From Methanosarcina barkeri MS (lineage in GTDB: Archaea; Halobacteriota; Methanosarcinia; Methanosarcinales; Methanosarcinaceae): a DNA stretch of 64,000 nt. The stretch lies in assembly GCF_000970025.1 (NCBI RefSeq), contig NZ_CP009528.1, positions 1,103,168 through 1,167,167 of the forward strand, read 5' to 3'. The notes under the pieces were generated by a model, which saw nothing but the letters and a program-made list of their open reading frames with translations, had not been told where the DNA came from and did not search any database. The translations under genes and the position numbers were made by a program. Position 1 is the first letter of the stretch. Every line of letters begins with the position of its first letter. Shown in pieces: positions 27,375-36,646 of the stretch.

Positions 27375-28229
27375 TTATTTATCTGTCAGTACTTTCTTCC
27401 TGCGGTTGGCCATGTAAAACTTCATGAAAACGGCTCCTGCCATCAGTACGGCAAGCCCGGCAGAGAAATAAGGAGATTTTATGACATCCCATCTACCTGA
27501 CCAGACAAGGAATCCGGTAAGAAAAAGCACTGAAGACCCGGCAATTCCTGATATCTCAAAAGGAATTTTCATAGAGCCGAGGGTAAGCCTATTCTGGTTT
27601 TCGAGGATTTCTACACGGGACTCAAGTTCCATTATATACTTACTTTTTGCATCTTGCTGAACCTTGAGGTTACGGAACTCCATATCCAGTTTTTCGATTT
27701 CGGATTTGAGGTTGTTATGAGTAAAATTCGAAAGCTCGGATAGAGAAGCATGAAGGGAACGGAGACTTTCGGATAGGCTTGAAAAAACCTCATTTATGTT
27801 CTTGATTTTATAATTGGCTCCGGACATCTCGGAGGAATTTTCCCCGGAAAATGTAGAAAAATTCGAAGGCTCGCTCGAAGGAAGTACTGCACTGAATTCA
27901 AAATTTGAAATATTTCCTTCCGAAACTGAAGGAACTAAATCCGAAAAAAAAGAATTTCCGCGAATAGAAGCTTCAGGAGAAACCGATGGAACCTGAGGTA
28001 AAATTGGGGAGTGTGAAGCGATGCTTCCTGCATTTTCCACCGGAAAAAGTCCTGAAAAATTTCCTGAGAAAAATCTGTCAGTTTGCAGTTCAGTAGAAGC
28101 TTCTATAGAAAGGCGCCTCTCGACTGCCCTGAGTCGTTTTTCAAAACTTCTTATACTCTGATCGAAAACCTCAATTCTTCCTTGCAAATCCTCCCGAACT
28201 TCTGGATCTGCCTTACGTAACTTATTCAA
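27375..28229 (-). CDS. Coiled-coil protein with two C-terminal membrane segments, 284 aa
   Basis: I do not recognise this protein. It starts at TTG with GGGGGT as ribosome site. Residues 1-45 form a charged coiled coil (RIEVFDQSIRSFEKRLRAVE). Residues ~50-140 are Ser/Phe-rich and low in complexity, residues ~140-215 a second coiled coil (KSEIEKLDMEFRNLKVQQD), then two hydrophobic segments (ISGIAGSSVLFLTGFLVW and FSAGLAVLMAGAVFMKFYM) and a basic tail. A membrane-anchored scaffold is plausible but inferred. Confidence 0.7.
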   Translation of the reverse strand: MNKLRKADPEVREDLQGRIEVFDQSIRSFEKRLRAVERRLSIEASTELQTDRFFSGNFSGLFPVENAGSIASHSPILPQVPSVSPEASIRGNSFFSDLVPSVSEGNISNFEFSAVLPSSEPSNFSTFSGENSSEMSGANYKIKNINEVFSSLSESLRSLHASLSELSNFTHNNLKSEIEKLDMEFRNLKVQQDAKSKYIMELESRVEILENQNRLTLGSMKIPFEISGIAGSSVLFLTGFLVWSGRWDVIKSPYFSAGLAVLMAGAVFMKFYMANRRKKVLTDK

Positions 28230-28809
28230 TTAACCATTACCCCCGTATTTTGTACTACAAAATGAGGCCCGAGACTATATAAAATTTTTGAAGTTCATAT
28301 GGTGTTAAGATTAATAACACAAAAAGTCAGAACCCGAAAAGAAGAATGACAAAAGGATAGAACGAAAAAGGAACGAAAATAGAAGAATAACAGAAAAGAG
28401 GAAAAATAAAACATAATATAGGAAAACTGAATGTGAAAAAAGAAGAATAACAAAAAAGGAAAATAAAACATAATTATAAAAACTTGGAAGTGAAACTAGA
28501 AAAATAACGTAAAAAAGAGAAAAGTAGCTTGAAAGGAATAAAGCAGAGAGATTCAAAAGTACGGTAGTCCTTCAATAATCAGCTGATATTTTCCAGAGTA
28601 CTCACACATTCGCTTTTCGCTCTAATTTTCTGCTTTGTGTATGCTCAGTTTTCTGTAAGCAGGTAAGCTTAGAAAACAGATGTGGATGAGCAAAAATACT
28701 CAAACACAAAATATCAACCATCTACTAATTCACGAATAGGATTTGAAATACGCCCAAAATTTATAATTTATATTTACTTATACTATATACCTATTATTTG
28801 AGGAGTAGA
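28230..28809. other. Intergenic region with imperfect ~60-bp repeats
   Basis: At about 28375-28525 a purine-rich block repeats imperfectly with a period near 60 bp: AGAAGAATAACAGAAAAGAGG, AGAAGAATAACAAAAAAGG and AGAAAAATAACGTAAAAAAG (variants at 28381, 28441 and 28497). The frames across it are low-complexity and not credible genes. A promoter-like TTTATAATTTATATTTACTTATAC lies at about 28759-28782 before the acetyltransferase. Confidence 0.5.
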
Positions 28810-29232
28810 ATGGACCTGAAAACTCAATATGATTGCTTAAATATTGACTGGAATCGTGTATCTGAAATATTAAAAGAAGTTAATATGGCATCTTTTGAAG
28901 GAGATGTGCATAAGAGATGCTTTGAAAATAGCCATACTGTTATATTTGTTTTTGATAACGAGGAACTAATTGGTTTTGGGCGTGCAATTTCAGATGGAAT
29001 ATATCAAGCCGCAATTTATGATGTAGCAGTACTGCTTGAGTATCAGGGTAAAAAGATAGGCAGTCTAATTGTTGAACATATTTTAAACTCACTTCCGCAA
29101 TGTAATTTTATATTATATGCTTCGCCTGGAAAAGAACCGTTTTATGAAAAATTGAACTTTCGAAAAATGAAAACAGGAATGGCTTTATTTCGATATCCAG
29201 AAATGATGCAGAAGATCGGTTTTACTGAATAA
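28810..29232 (+). CDS. GNAT family N-acetyltransferase
   Basis: A 140-residue protein from ATG 28810 with GAGGAG five bases upstream. The GNAT fold shows in ELIGFGRAISDGIYQAAIYD, VAVLLEYQGKKIGSLIVEHI (acetyl-CoA pyrophosphate loop, QGKKIG) and ASPGKEPFYEKLNFRKMKTG. It resembles small bacterial-type acetyltransferases; the substrate is unknown. Its low GC content relative to nearby genes could mean transfer. Confidence 0.85.
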   Translation: MDLKTQYDCLNIDWNRVSEILKEVNMASFEGDVHKRCFENSHTVIFVFDNEELIGFGRAISDGIYQAAIYDVAVLLEYQGKKIGSLIVEHILNSLPQCNFILYASPGKEPFYEKLNFRKMKTGMALFRYPEMMQKIGFTE

Positions 29233-29644
29233 ATCAAAGTAAATCTAACTGACATCTTAAATGCTCTATCAAGCCTGTAATTTGGCATGAAGGTGCTTGA
29301 AATAACTTTCCTAATTTTGTGCATGTTATTCAATGAATTTTATGCTCGTTTAGCATGAAAATGCATGAGGGTATCTCTCATGTTCTCATTTCCTTCTTTT
29401 TTCACAAAAGTGCAATTATTCTACTAATTATTTTGATACGTTCAAAAAAGTAAAAAATAAATCAAAGTAAAAATAAATCAAAGTAAAAATAAATCAAAGT
29501 AAAAATAAATCAAAGTAAAAATAAATCAAAGTAAAAATAAATCAAAGTAAAAATAAATCAAAGTAAAAATAAATCAAAGTAAAAACAAATCAAAGTAAAA
29601 ACAAATAAAAGTAAAAATAAATAAAAGTAAAAAGTAAAGGAAGT
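29233..29644. other. Convergent intergenic region carrying a 16-bp array
   Basis: Left part: non-coding AT-rich DNA with AGCATGAAAATGCATGAGG. Right part: the tandem array (listed separately), ending at the stop of the PIN-ATPase gene. Confidence 0.5.
29442..29640. repeat. 16-bp tandem array, about 12 copies
   Basis: The unit is CAAAGTAAAAATAAAT. Later copies show AAAAACAAAT and AAATAAAAGT variants, so decay increases toward the 3' end of the adjacent minus-strand gene, whose stop is within a few bases. Confidence 0.93.
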
Positions 29645-31567
29645 TTAGATCATTCTGATCTCAATTGTTTCTCCTTTATCCTGAGCTTCCAGAATCTCAG
29701 ATGCGAGATCCGAGTTCGCCCTGAGTTTCACATCTCCATGCCGGCTTACAGTTGCACTGAAAAGATACTGGTCTTCAAGATAAATTTCCACATCCTTTCC
29801 TGCAAGCTCCGGTGCTCCAAGAATAAGGTGCTTTTTATCTCTTTCTATGAAAGGATGAACAGAAGAAACACTGGGCTCTTCCTCAAAGCTGTTTTTCCTT
29901 CGTTTCCCTCGGGGAGCTCTGCTTTCAGCTCCATACTTCCGGCCTTTTGTAGCTCCTGGGGCTCCGATCTCCAGTTCTCTTACATCAATATGCAGGCCAA
30001 GAACATTTTCGATTCGGTCAATGACATTTCCACCTTTGCCAATAACTTTTCGTACTTCATCTTCCCGGACCTTTACGATTGCGCTGTCGTCTGAAGTCAC
30101 TTCAACTTCAACCGGGCCGGAGGCATACCTGCCAATAACATTTCTTATTTCCTCTTCCGCAAGTTTCCAGGCAGGTTTCCTTAGCTCGGTAGGAAGTCCT
30201 ACTGGCATAACAACAACCTGTTCTCCATAGGTATAGATTTCATATTCGATTTTTCGGGTCTCAAAATCGGCAATGACGATTACCGGTCTTGCAAGATCCT
30301 GCTCGGTCATCCCATGAGGAACCTTGACGGTAAACTCAAGCACCAGAACCTTTGCCACTTCTCCTTTATCAATGAAAATAACGGTATCCACTACCTGGGG
30401 AATTACTCCCAGTTCAACCCTTCCGATCAGGCGTTGAATTGCGTCCACTGCCCTGGTTGCATGTACTACCCCGATCATTCCCACGCCCGCAAGCCGCATA
30501 TCCGCAAAAATCAGGAAATCGCTGGTTTTCCGTACCTCATCATAGATTGTATAATCCGGCCTGACCAGAAGCAAAAGGTCTGCAGTATTTTCCATCCTGC
30601 CGTTCAAAGGTGAGTACTGGGTGATTTCAGGAGGCACCTGGAGGTCTCTTGGTGACTCCATAGTTTTAACTACCTGCCCGCGGTCATTAAGGTATCGGGC
30701 AACCCCAGCGGCAAAAGTAGACTTTCCGGCTCCGGGCGGGCCGGCAATAAGAATACCACGCTGACTTACAATCCGCTCTTTGAGTTTATCGCTCAGCCTG
30801 TAGTGTTCAAGATCCACAACCACAGTTGGCCTTACAACCGTAATTTCCATATCATCGGAAAAAGGTGGGTGAGCAATTGCAATTCGCATATTCCGGATTT
30901 GCAGAACCGTAGCTCCACTTGAAGACATCTCGATAAAGGATTCGGGGTCCAGCCTGGCCCTTTCAATAAGTTCTCTCGAGATACTGGAAAGTTCCGCAGA
31001 AGTAACAGGTTCATCTCGAATCTTTACGTAATGTATATCCCCTACAGGCCCCTTTTTGGCCATAGGAGATACTTCATTTTTAAGATGAACGGACATCGTA
31101 TCGTCAGTAAAAAAATGTTCTACTTTAAGAGGCGAAAGTTCGGATGGTTCCAGGACTTTAGGATGCATGTACTCGATATCAAGCCCTTTTGCTTTAGCTA
31201 TAAGAGACTGTACCCTGTCTTCGCTTAAAAACAGCCCTCCTACTTCAATAGCCGTACTTCGGATAAGGGCATCTATCCTGCCTTCTTTAGAGAGCTTAAT
31301 CTCCTCAAGAGTGGGCTGAACCCCGCTGAACTGAAGGAGAATTTCATTCTTCTCTGCCAGCTTGCGGAGTTCCAGAAGTTCTTCAAGCCCTTTAAATCCT
31401 ATTTCTCTGCCTTTATTTGCCTGGGCTTCAAGTTCCGAGACCACAGCTTCGGGGATAATAACTTCAGCACCCCTGAAATCCCCGCTTCTAATGCGGGATG
31501 AAAGCCTCCCGTCAATAATTACGCTTGTGTCCGGAACGATTCTCCATATCCGCTTCTCATCAGCCAT
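29645..31567 (-). CDS. PIN domain - ATPase - KH protein (PINc/VapC-type ATPase)
   Basis: A 640-residue archaeal protein in three parts. An N-terminal PIN nuclease domain begins RIVPDTSVIIDGRL with LFLSEDRVQSLIAKAKGLD near residue 120. A VirB11/PilT-like ATPase follows with Walker A AGPPGAGKSTFAAGVARYL near residue 280 and VGMIGVVHATRAVDAIQRL near 370. A KH RNA-binding domain has VRKVIGKGGNVIDRIENVLG near 510, then a basic linker and a small C-terminal domain. It lacks an obvious ribosome site, and a TATA-like TTATATTATATA lies about 30 bases upstream, so the mRNA may be leaderless. RNA processing is likely. Confidence 0.88.
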   Translation of the reverse strand: MADEKRIWRIVPDTSVIIDGRLSSRIRSGDFRGAEVIIPEAVVSELEAQANKGREIGFKGLEELLELRKLAEKNEILLQFSGVQPTLEEIKLSKEGRIDALIRSTAIEVGGLFLSEDRVQSLIAKAKGLDIEYMHPKVLEPSELSPLKVEHFFTDDTMSVHLKNEVSPMAKKGPVGDIHYVKIRDEPVTSAELSSISRELIERARLDPESFIEMSSSGATVLQIRNMRIAIAHPPFSDDMEITVVRPTVVVDLEHYRLSDKLKERIVSQRGILIAGPPGAGKSTFAAGVARYLNDRGQVVKTMESPRDLQVPPEITQYSPLNGRMENTADLLLLVRPDYTIYDEVRKTSDFLIFADMRLAGVGMIGVVHATRAVDAIQRLIGRVELGVIPQVVDTVIFIDKGEVAKVLVLEFTVKVPHGMTEQDLARPVIVIADFETRKIEYEIYTYGEQVVVMPVGLPTELRKPAWKLAEEEIRNVIGRYASGPVEVEVTSDDSAIVKVREDEVRKVIGKGGNVIDRIENVLGLHIDVRELEIGAPGATKGRKYGAESRAPRGKRRKNSFEEEPSVSSVHPFIERDKKHLILGAPELAGKDVEIYLEDQYLFSATVSRHGDVKLRANSDLASEILEAQDKGETIEIRMI

Positions 31568-32219
31568 ATAAATGGATATAGAGCCGGGAAGTATATAATA
31601 TAACTCTTTAATTCTCTAATATAATATATATACACAATTATATGTCTCAACACGGGTAATTGGAACTGGATATAAATACATTACCTTTGACTGTAAAAAT
31701 TATTATTGAATATTTTTATAATGAAATGATTCTACGGAAATATTACGAAGCTAAGAGGAAACTCGCATAAAAAATAGTAAACCGGATTTTAAAAGTAACT
31801 ATAAGCCAGAAAATGAGCTTATATCTAAATTTATTGCAAAAAGCCAAATTATTATGTTACAAATAAGCTTTAAGATAAATTATCATTTTATAAATAAGTT
31901 TTATATATAAATTATAATAATATCTTTTTTATTTAATACAATCTCGAATAAAAAAAATCAAATTTTCGTTAATATTGGTTTCTAATTTATATTTCTCTAA
32001 TTATTATATCCACTGGATAATAATTAACTAGCGATACAATAAAAAATCACTTTTATCGGCAAATAATAAAGCAGTATAGTTTACTAATTGGATAGTCTTC
32101 CAGAAACGTATATGGATTATTGATTCTTAAATTAAGTATATTTGCCTATAAACAGTGAATTGAAGAACCAGTCAAGGTGAAATTGTATCGAATCCAGCAT
32201 AATGATGGAGATGATATAG
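31568..32219. other. Very AT-rich intergenic region
   Basis: About 650 bp at very low GC with the PIN-ATPase promoter on its left. TTATAAATAAG / TTATATATAAAT type words repeat at 31888-31916. No gene or clear RNA was found. Confidence 0.4.
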
Positions 32220-32621
32220 ATGAGAGACCAAAAATTTAACAAAATAAAGAAGGCAGTCTTTATTTTGTTTGCAGTCTTTTTTGTAGTAGCTGTAACTGCT
32301 GCATCAGCAAGTGCGTGTACCTCAAAAGTCAGCGACAACAAATGTAAAAGCAACCTTAAAGAAGAGGTAACTAAAGAAAAAGTTAAAGACATAGCAAAGC
32401 CGATTCAAAGGGCAGCTAAAGAAAAAGTGGTTGATAAAAAAGTAGCTCAAGAAGAGCTGGGCAACAAATTCTTAGACTTCGTAGAGAATAACTGGTTCGG
32501 AAGTTTCAAGGGCGGCGATTGTGACAACGAATGGGGAGGCGATTGTGACAACGGATGTTTTGGAGGCGATTGTGACAACGGATTGTTCGGAGACGATTGG
32601 GACGATTGTTGGGACTATTAA
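32220..32621 (+). CDS. Secreted small acidic protein with GGDCDN repeats, 133 aa
   Basis: A signal peptide (basic start MRDQKFNKIKK, then hydrophobic AVFILFAVFFVVAVTAASAS) ends near an ASA-C site at about residue 32. The mature middle is Lys/Glu-rich and helical. The C-terminus holds three GGDCDN repeats, each followed by 2-4 residues, then an Asp/Trp-rich end (GDDWDDCWDY). GGAGATGATATAG precedes the ATG. The Cys/Asp spacing suggests metal binding or disulfides. I know no named family. Confidence 0.75.
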   Translation: MRDQKFNKIKKAVFILFAVFFVVAVTAASASACTSKVSDNKCKSNLKEEVTKEKVKDIAKPIQRAAKEKVVDKKVAQEELGNKFLDFVENNWFGSFKGGDCDNEWGGDCDNGCFGGDCDNGLFGDDWDDCWDY

Positions 32622-33147
32622 CTGTTGACAAGTCTGACCATGGACTAAGCTGTAGATATATTATACTAATAAGGACCCATTTGTATACTCCGCATCGGAT
32701 TGCAGAAACAATGAGACTCTAAAAGTTATTGGAGTTTTTCTTGATAGGACTTAAGCAGTAAACGAGCTAAATAAAGTTCGAGCAGTTCTGTAACAAGCAT
32801 TGTAGATTGTATGATTTAAGGTTCCATACCGCTGTTTTTCGATTTAACCGCTTAAGTCCTATCATAAAAATATAAAAATGATCAAAAATTCATTGATTAT
32901 TCTTAATTCCATATTCGGAGAAGCAGTTGTGAATTCTGGAATAGGCTCATATGGTAATTTCCTGACAATTACTGTATTTTGCGATTAGGTTAGAATGTAT
33001 TTGGTTGTTTTGTGGAAAAATTACTGCGTTTTTTACTTGAAAATAGCTGAAGGTTCCGGCAAGTTCACCGGAACCTTATGCTGAAATTAAGACAGCCTCT
33101 TAAAAATATAATGTTTTTACAATAAAGTGTCAACCAAACCTAAAATT
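32622..33147. other. Intergenic region with an inverted-repeat element
   Basis: It contains the 121-bp element at 32743-32863 (listed separately). TTAAGACAGCCTCT near 33085 is shared with 1937-1950. GTTCCGGCAAGTTCACCGGAAC (33052-33073) forms a hairpin with 9-bp arms GTTCCGG(C) / (A)CCGGAAC, a possible terminator or dyad. Confidence 0.5.
32743..32863. mobile_element. 121-bp inverted-repeat element (GATAGGACTTAAGC ends)
   Basis: GATAGGACTTAAGC (32743-32756) and its exact reverse complement GCTTAAGTCCTATC (32850-32863) bound the element, and weaker matching continues inward (AGTAAACGA against GGTTAAATCGA). The right end resembles the sequence at 48864-48899. It is a likely non-autonomous transposon remnant. 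Confidence 0.6.
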
Positions 33148-34311
33148 TCATAGGACCTCACTGGAACAGGTATTCAAAACCTGCTTTTGTTTACCAGGCA
33201 GTATTTCCGGATTCTCAGATCCGTAGTGGCAGCACTCCCCTGAGGCTGTGAGAGGGTCCACATGGATAGTGGTGCCGGAAAGATAAGAGAAGTTTTCAAG
33301 AAGTTTCTCTCTTATGGCGTTGGCGATTTCATGTCCTTCTCCAACCGAAAGAGAAGGAGAAACTGAAGCATTGATTTCTGCATGGAGCCGGTGTCCTATC
33401 CAGCGGACTCTAAGGTCCGTGACTTCACAGACCCCATCTACACTTTCAGTAATGTTTTTTACTTTATCTATGATTTCAGGCTCAACGCCGTCAAGAAGGC
33501 GGGTAAACACAAGCTTGCTCGAATCAAGGACTATTTTGAGGATACTGATTGTGATTAACATTCCAATGAGAGGGTCAATGATAGGATATCCAAGCCAGAT
33601 GCCGATGGCTCCGATAAGGACTGCAAGGCTGGTAATACCATCTATTCGGGCATGGTATCCATCTGCAATAAGGGCTGCACTCCCTATTTCCTTTCCAACT
33701 TTCATCCTGAACTGGGCTACAATCTCATTTCCGATACAGCCTATAATTGCAGCAATAACTACAGCCTGCAAATGTTCTACTGGCTGAGGGTTTAAAAAAC
33801 GGTTCACAGACTCATAACCCGCAACAGCAGCACTGAAAAAAATAAGGAGAACAACTATTATGCCTGCAAGGTCCTCTACCCTGCCATATCCGTAGGAAAA
33901 TCGTTTGCTTGGTTTTCTTCTGGCCAGGGAAAAAGCTATTGCAAGAGGAATTGCAGTTGAAGCATCTCCGAAGTTGTGGATGGTATCGGCAAGAAGGGAA
34001 ACACTTCCCGAGATAAAAACAATGAAAATCTGCAGAACGGCTGTGATCATCAACCCGATAAATGACCATTTTACTGCCCAGAGCCCTTTGTTAGTAGCAA
34101 GTATGGAAGGGTCAACAGTCCCATGAGTGTGGCTGTGCCCGTGAGGGTGTTCATGAGAATGGGCCTGTGAATGGGTACAGGAGTGACCATGATAATGAGC
34201 GTGAAGACGACGGAGAAAATTGAAAAGTCCATTTTTTTGAGTATTCTCATGCGGCTGCTCAGAACCGCCTTCCTTTTCTAGAGGACAAGAATTGGAATTC
34301 CTTTCGGACAT
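33148..34311 (-). CDS. Cation diffusion facilitator (CDF) metal exporter
   Basis: A 387-residue protein. A His-rich cytoplasmic N-terminus (about residues 33-66, many HxH and HSH pairs) precedes six membrane segments. The transport-site motifs are LLADTIHNFGDAST (segment 2) and IADGYHARIDGITSLAVLIG (segment 5). A cytoplasmic C-terminal CDF domain (SVDGVCEVTDLRVRWIGHR) and a Cys/His-containing tail (ASGECCHYGSE) follow. These features fit Zn2+ or related divalent export; the extra His-rich segment suggests metal sensing or buffering. AGGTG precedes the ATG. Confidence 0.93.
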   Translation of the reverse strand: MSERNSNSCPLEKEGGSEQPHENTQKNGLFNFLRRLHAHYHGHSCTHSQAHSHEHPHGHSHTHGTVDPSILATNKGLWAVKWSFIGLMITAVLQIFIVFISGSVSLLADTIHNFGDASTAIPLAIAFSLARRKPSKRFSYGYGRVEDLAGIIVVLLIFFSAAVAGYESVNRFLNPQPVEHLQAVVIAAIIGCIGNEIVAQFRMKVGKEIGSAALIADGYHARIDGITSLAVLIGAIGIWLGYPIIDPLIGMLITISILKIVLDSSKLVFTRLLDGVEPEIIDKVKNITESVDGVCEVTDLRVRWIGHRLHAEINASVSPSLSVGEGHEIANAIREKLLENFSYLSGTTIHVDPLTASGECCHYGSENPEILPGKQKQVLNTCSSEVL

Positions 34312-35067
34312 ACTGACACCTTGATTAGTATTCTATTTCGAGTCTACCCTAAACCCCATTTAATTCCTGACAATCAAAGATTTTCAGTTTTGATCTTTCA
34401 TGATAAGAAGCTCAATTGGCTATTTAGAGACTAAGTTCAAAGATCGTATTTTGATTTAAGGGATAAAACTCATCAAGCAAACTTGGAGGCCCTTTTATAA
34501 ATAGGTATTTATCTTTAGAAAATATTTTTTTATGCAGGGCCTCATACGTTTTTCTGGATAAATGCCATAGAAAGGGACTTTTCATCCAGAGCAACTTATA
34601 CCTTATTTTTCTGTAAAAAACAAAAAATTGGAGATTTATTACTAAAAGTTAGGGTTGAAACAGTTTTCTTGATTGATGACCGACTGTGATATGGTTTTTT
34701 CGTACGAATTGATAAACTCATAAAATACTTCCATTTTTAGTGTCAGAGTAAAATAGAATTTTTTAATAAGTTTTAAAACCTTATTATTACAAACACTTAC
34801 AATGTGATCTAAACCTATGAGGAATTTAGAAAAATAATCTAAGAAATGAAAATAAAAATAGATGAATTTACCTCGATATATGAATAAATATGAAAAATAG
34901 ATGCCTGATAAGATGAAAAATAGAAGGGAAAACCGAGAACACAACTCAAGTTATGTCCATACCTCAGTTTTCACGAAATTCGGATTTCTCCTCCCTGAGA
35001 CAGGAACCTTTATATTTGTTCATTTCTGCCGAAATCGGCAAAACTTAGCAGGTCTCTGACAGTTTTC

Positions 35068-35194
35068 TAATGAATTCTATCTAATAAATTTTATCTAATA
35101 ATTTCTATCTAATAAATTCTATCTAATAAATTCTATCTAATAAATTTTATCTAATAATTTCTATCTAATAATTTCTATCTAATAAATTCTATCT
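35068..35194. repeat. 14-15-bp tandem array, about 9 copies
   Basis: The unit is AAATTCTATCTAATA, with TTTTAT and TTTCTAT variants in several copies. It is free of coding potential. Confidence 0.9.
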
Positions 35195-35335
35195 GATGCG
35201 TATTCCCTTATTTTTATATTTACATTATCTCTGAAGCTAAGATCCATTACCCAAATCCATATCCTTACTTAGTTTTCGAGTTTAGTTATAGATGGGAAAT
35301 TCAATCCTCTATAGCAAACAGACATGCAATAAGCT

Positions 35336-35377
35336 GGTGTTCGTCCCGGGAATGAACACTCCCGGGAGACGTGCACC
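35336..35377. other. GC-rich hairpin, candidate structured RNA or element end
   Basis: Arms: GGTG with CACC, CGT with ACG, and CCCGGGA with TCCCGGG around an 8-base loop. The stem has about 14 pairs with small bulges, in AT-rich DNA, so folding should be strong. No T-run follows, so a plain terminator is less likely. Confidence 0.5.
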
Positions 35378-35636
35378 AAAATTGACAAAGATCAAATTCT
35401 AAAATGAAACTGAGGTCGGAGGAATTAGACGATTCAAACAAAATCAATAGCAAGAACACCAGAACTAATATGGACTCTTGATATTAATAAAGATGGGAAA
35501 TCTTATCAGGAAAATTATATGCTCCTGTTTCCTAGGTACGTCAGTGCAATTGACGAAGAATGAGAATTGGCAGCCTTAAAAATAAAATTTAAAATTTAAA
35601 AAACACAACCCGGTTTTCAATATCTATCAAATATAG

Positions 35637-35812
35637 CTCGAGGGCAGATACTCTCGAGCAAACCTCCAAAAACATGTCATGGATAAACCTCTATAAATCA
35701 TGTAAAAAATCATGTAAAAAACCATGTAAAAACCATGTAAAAAACCACGTAAAAAACCATGTAATACCTTACCAAACGTCGCTCGAGGGTAAAAACTCTC
35801 GAGCAAACCTCC
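35637..35812. repeat. Duplicated hairpin-containing repeat flanking a 12-13-bp array
   Basis: Left copy (from about 35637) and right copy (from about 35780) both read GCTCGAGGG, about 7 bases, ACTCTCGAGC, then CAAACCTCCAAAA. Each makes a GCTCGAG/CTCGAGC stem. Between them CATGTAAAAAAC-like units repeat about six times (35698-35765). Confidence 0.85.
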
Positions 35813-36211
35813 AAAACTGTTTTGCCGTTTGATCACGCTAACCACGTCGTTTTTCATCAAACCTTTTTTGAAAATATTTGTGGGCAAGTTTTTTAAAAAA
35901 ATTATGACTACTATTGCTGAGAGATCTAAAACGAAATTTGGGTAAATAGACCATGAACAAATTGAAAATCAATTTCTATAGCCCATAATTCAGCCCTCTT
36001 GAGCGAACATGGAAGTGAGCGAAAAGGGCACGGTGCTGTTGCTATTACATCGAAACTCCCAGAATCTACTATTTTCTGTGATCCCGAAGCGGAACTTGGG
36101 TGACGGAATTCTGGTGAGCAATATATACATAAAAATTTATAAAAAATCAGCAATAAGCTTAAAAATTCTGGAATAGTTAATTCCAATTCTAAAAATCCAC
36201 AAAAAAATAAG

Positions 36212-36574
36212 TCAGGCAGAAGAAAGTGCCACAATGGCTTCTGCCAGATCTCCGTTTGAATCTTTCAGGGCTTTCCGGGCTTCATCTTCAGAAACACCAG
36301 TCTGCTCCATTACGAGTTTTATGTCTTCAGCGGGAATTTCCAGTTCTTTCGGGACTTCTTTTACGTCACCTACGATCTGGTATGTTTCCGAACCCTGGAC
36401 TTTCATGATAGTGACATTTGCATTCTCTATAATGATATTAGAGTCTGCAGTCTTTATGACTACTTCCTGAACATCCTTTAGCTCTTTAACATCAATCCCC
36501 ATCTGTTTCATCATCTGTTTCATTTTAGCCGGGTTCATCCCCCGGCCTCCCATACCTCCCATTCCTGGGAACAT
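36212..36574 (-). CDS. nac: Nascent polypeptide-associated complex protein (archaeal NAC)
   Basis: A 120-residue archaeal NAC. The N-terminal MFPGMGGMGGRGMNPAKMKQ, the NAC domain with IIIENANVTIMKVQGSETYQ and the C-terminal UBA domain (EQTGVSEDEARKALKDSNGD) are all present. The complex forms homodimers and binds ribosomes and emerging chains. Its end is 73 bp downstream from the Fe-S protein gene's neighbour on the same strand. Confidence 0.96.
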   Translation of the reverse strand: MFPGMGGMGGRGMNPAKMKQMMKQMGIDVKELKDVQEVVIKTADSNIIIENANVTIMKVQGSETYQIVGDVKEVPKELEIPAEDIKLVMEQTGVSEDEARKALKDSNGDLAEAIVALSSA

Positions 36575-36646
36575 AGGCTTGCTTCTCCTTTATTTTCGTT
36601 TATTTTTCAGGTTTGGGTTCGATATCAGCGCGATTTTACTTTTTAC

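Larger units (their letters stand above)
34312..36211. other. Gene-poor 1.9-kb region with arrays and hairpins
   Basis: No credible gene. From left to right: AT-rich DNA (34312-35060), a 14-16-bp array (35068-35194), a strong GC-rich hairpin (35336-35377), two paired GCTCGAG hairpins with a 12-13-bp array between them (35636-35812), and at 35990-36040 a CCCTCTTGAGCGAAC / GAGCGAAAAGGG pattern. The minus-strand frames (34642-34944, 35627-35887, 35926-36234) look accidental. Confidence 0.5.

Noticed and set aside
27155-27427. 90-aa frame across the EVNI repeats
   Set aside because: It is open only because the 12-bp repeat is in frame; no ribosome site, and it overlaps the end of the minus-strand coiled-coil gene.
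28311-28556. 81-aa frame in the purine-rich repeats
   Set aside because: Phe/Leu/Ser low-complexity product from repeat DNA; not a credible gene.
34642-34944. 100-aa minus-strand frame
   Set aside because: Low-complexity Phe/Tyr/Ile composition from AT-rich DNA; no ribosome site or recognisable motif.
35627-35887. 86-aa minus-strand frame over the duplicated hairpins
   Set aside because: The residues come from hairpin and array DNA (repeated FLHGF/FYMIFYMI); no independent coding evidence.
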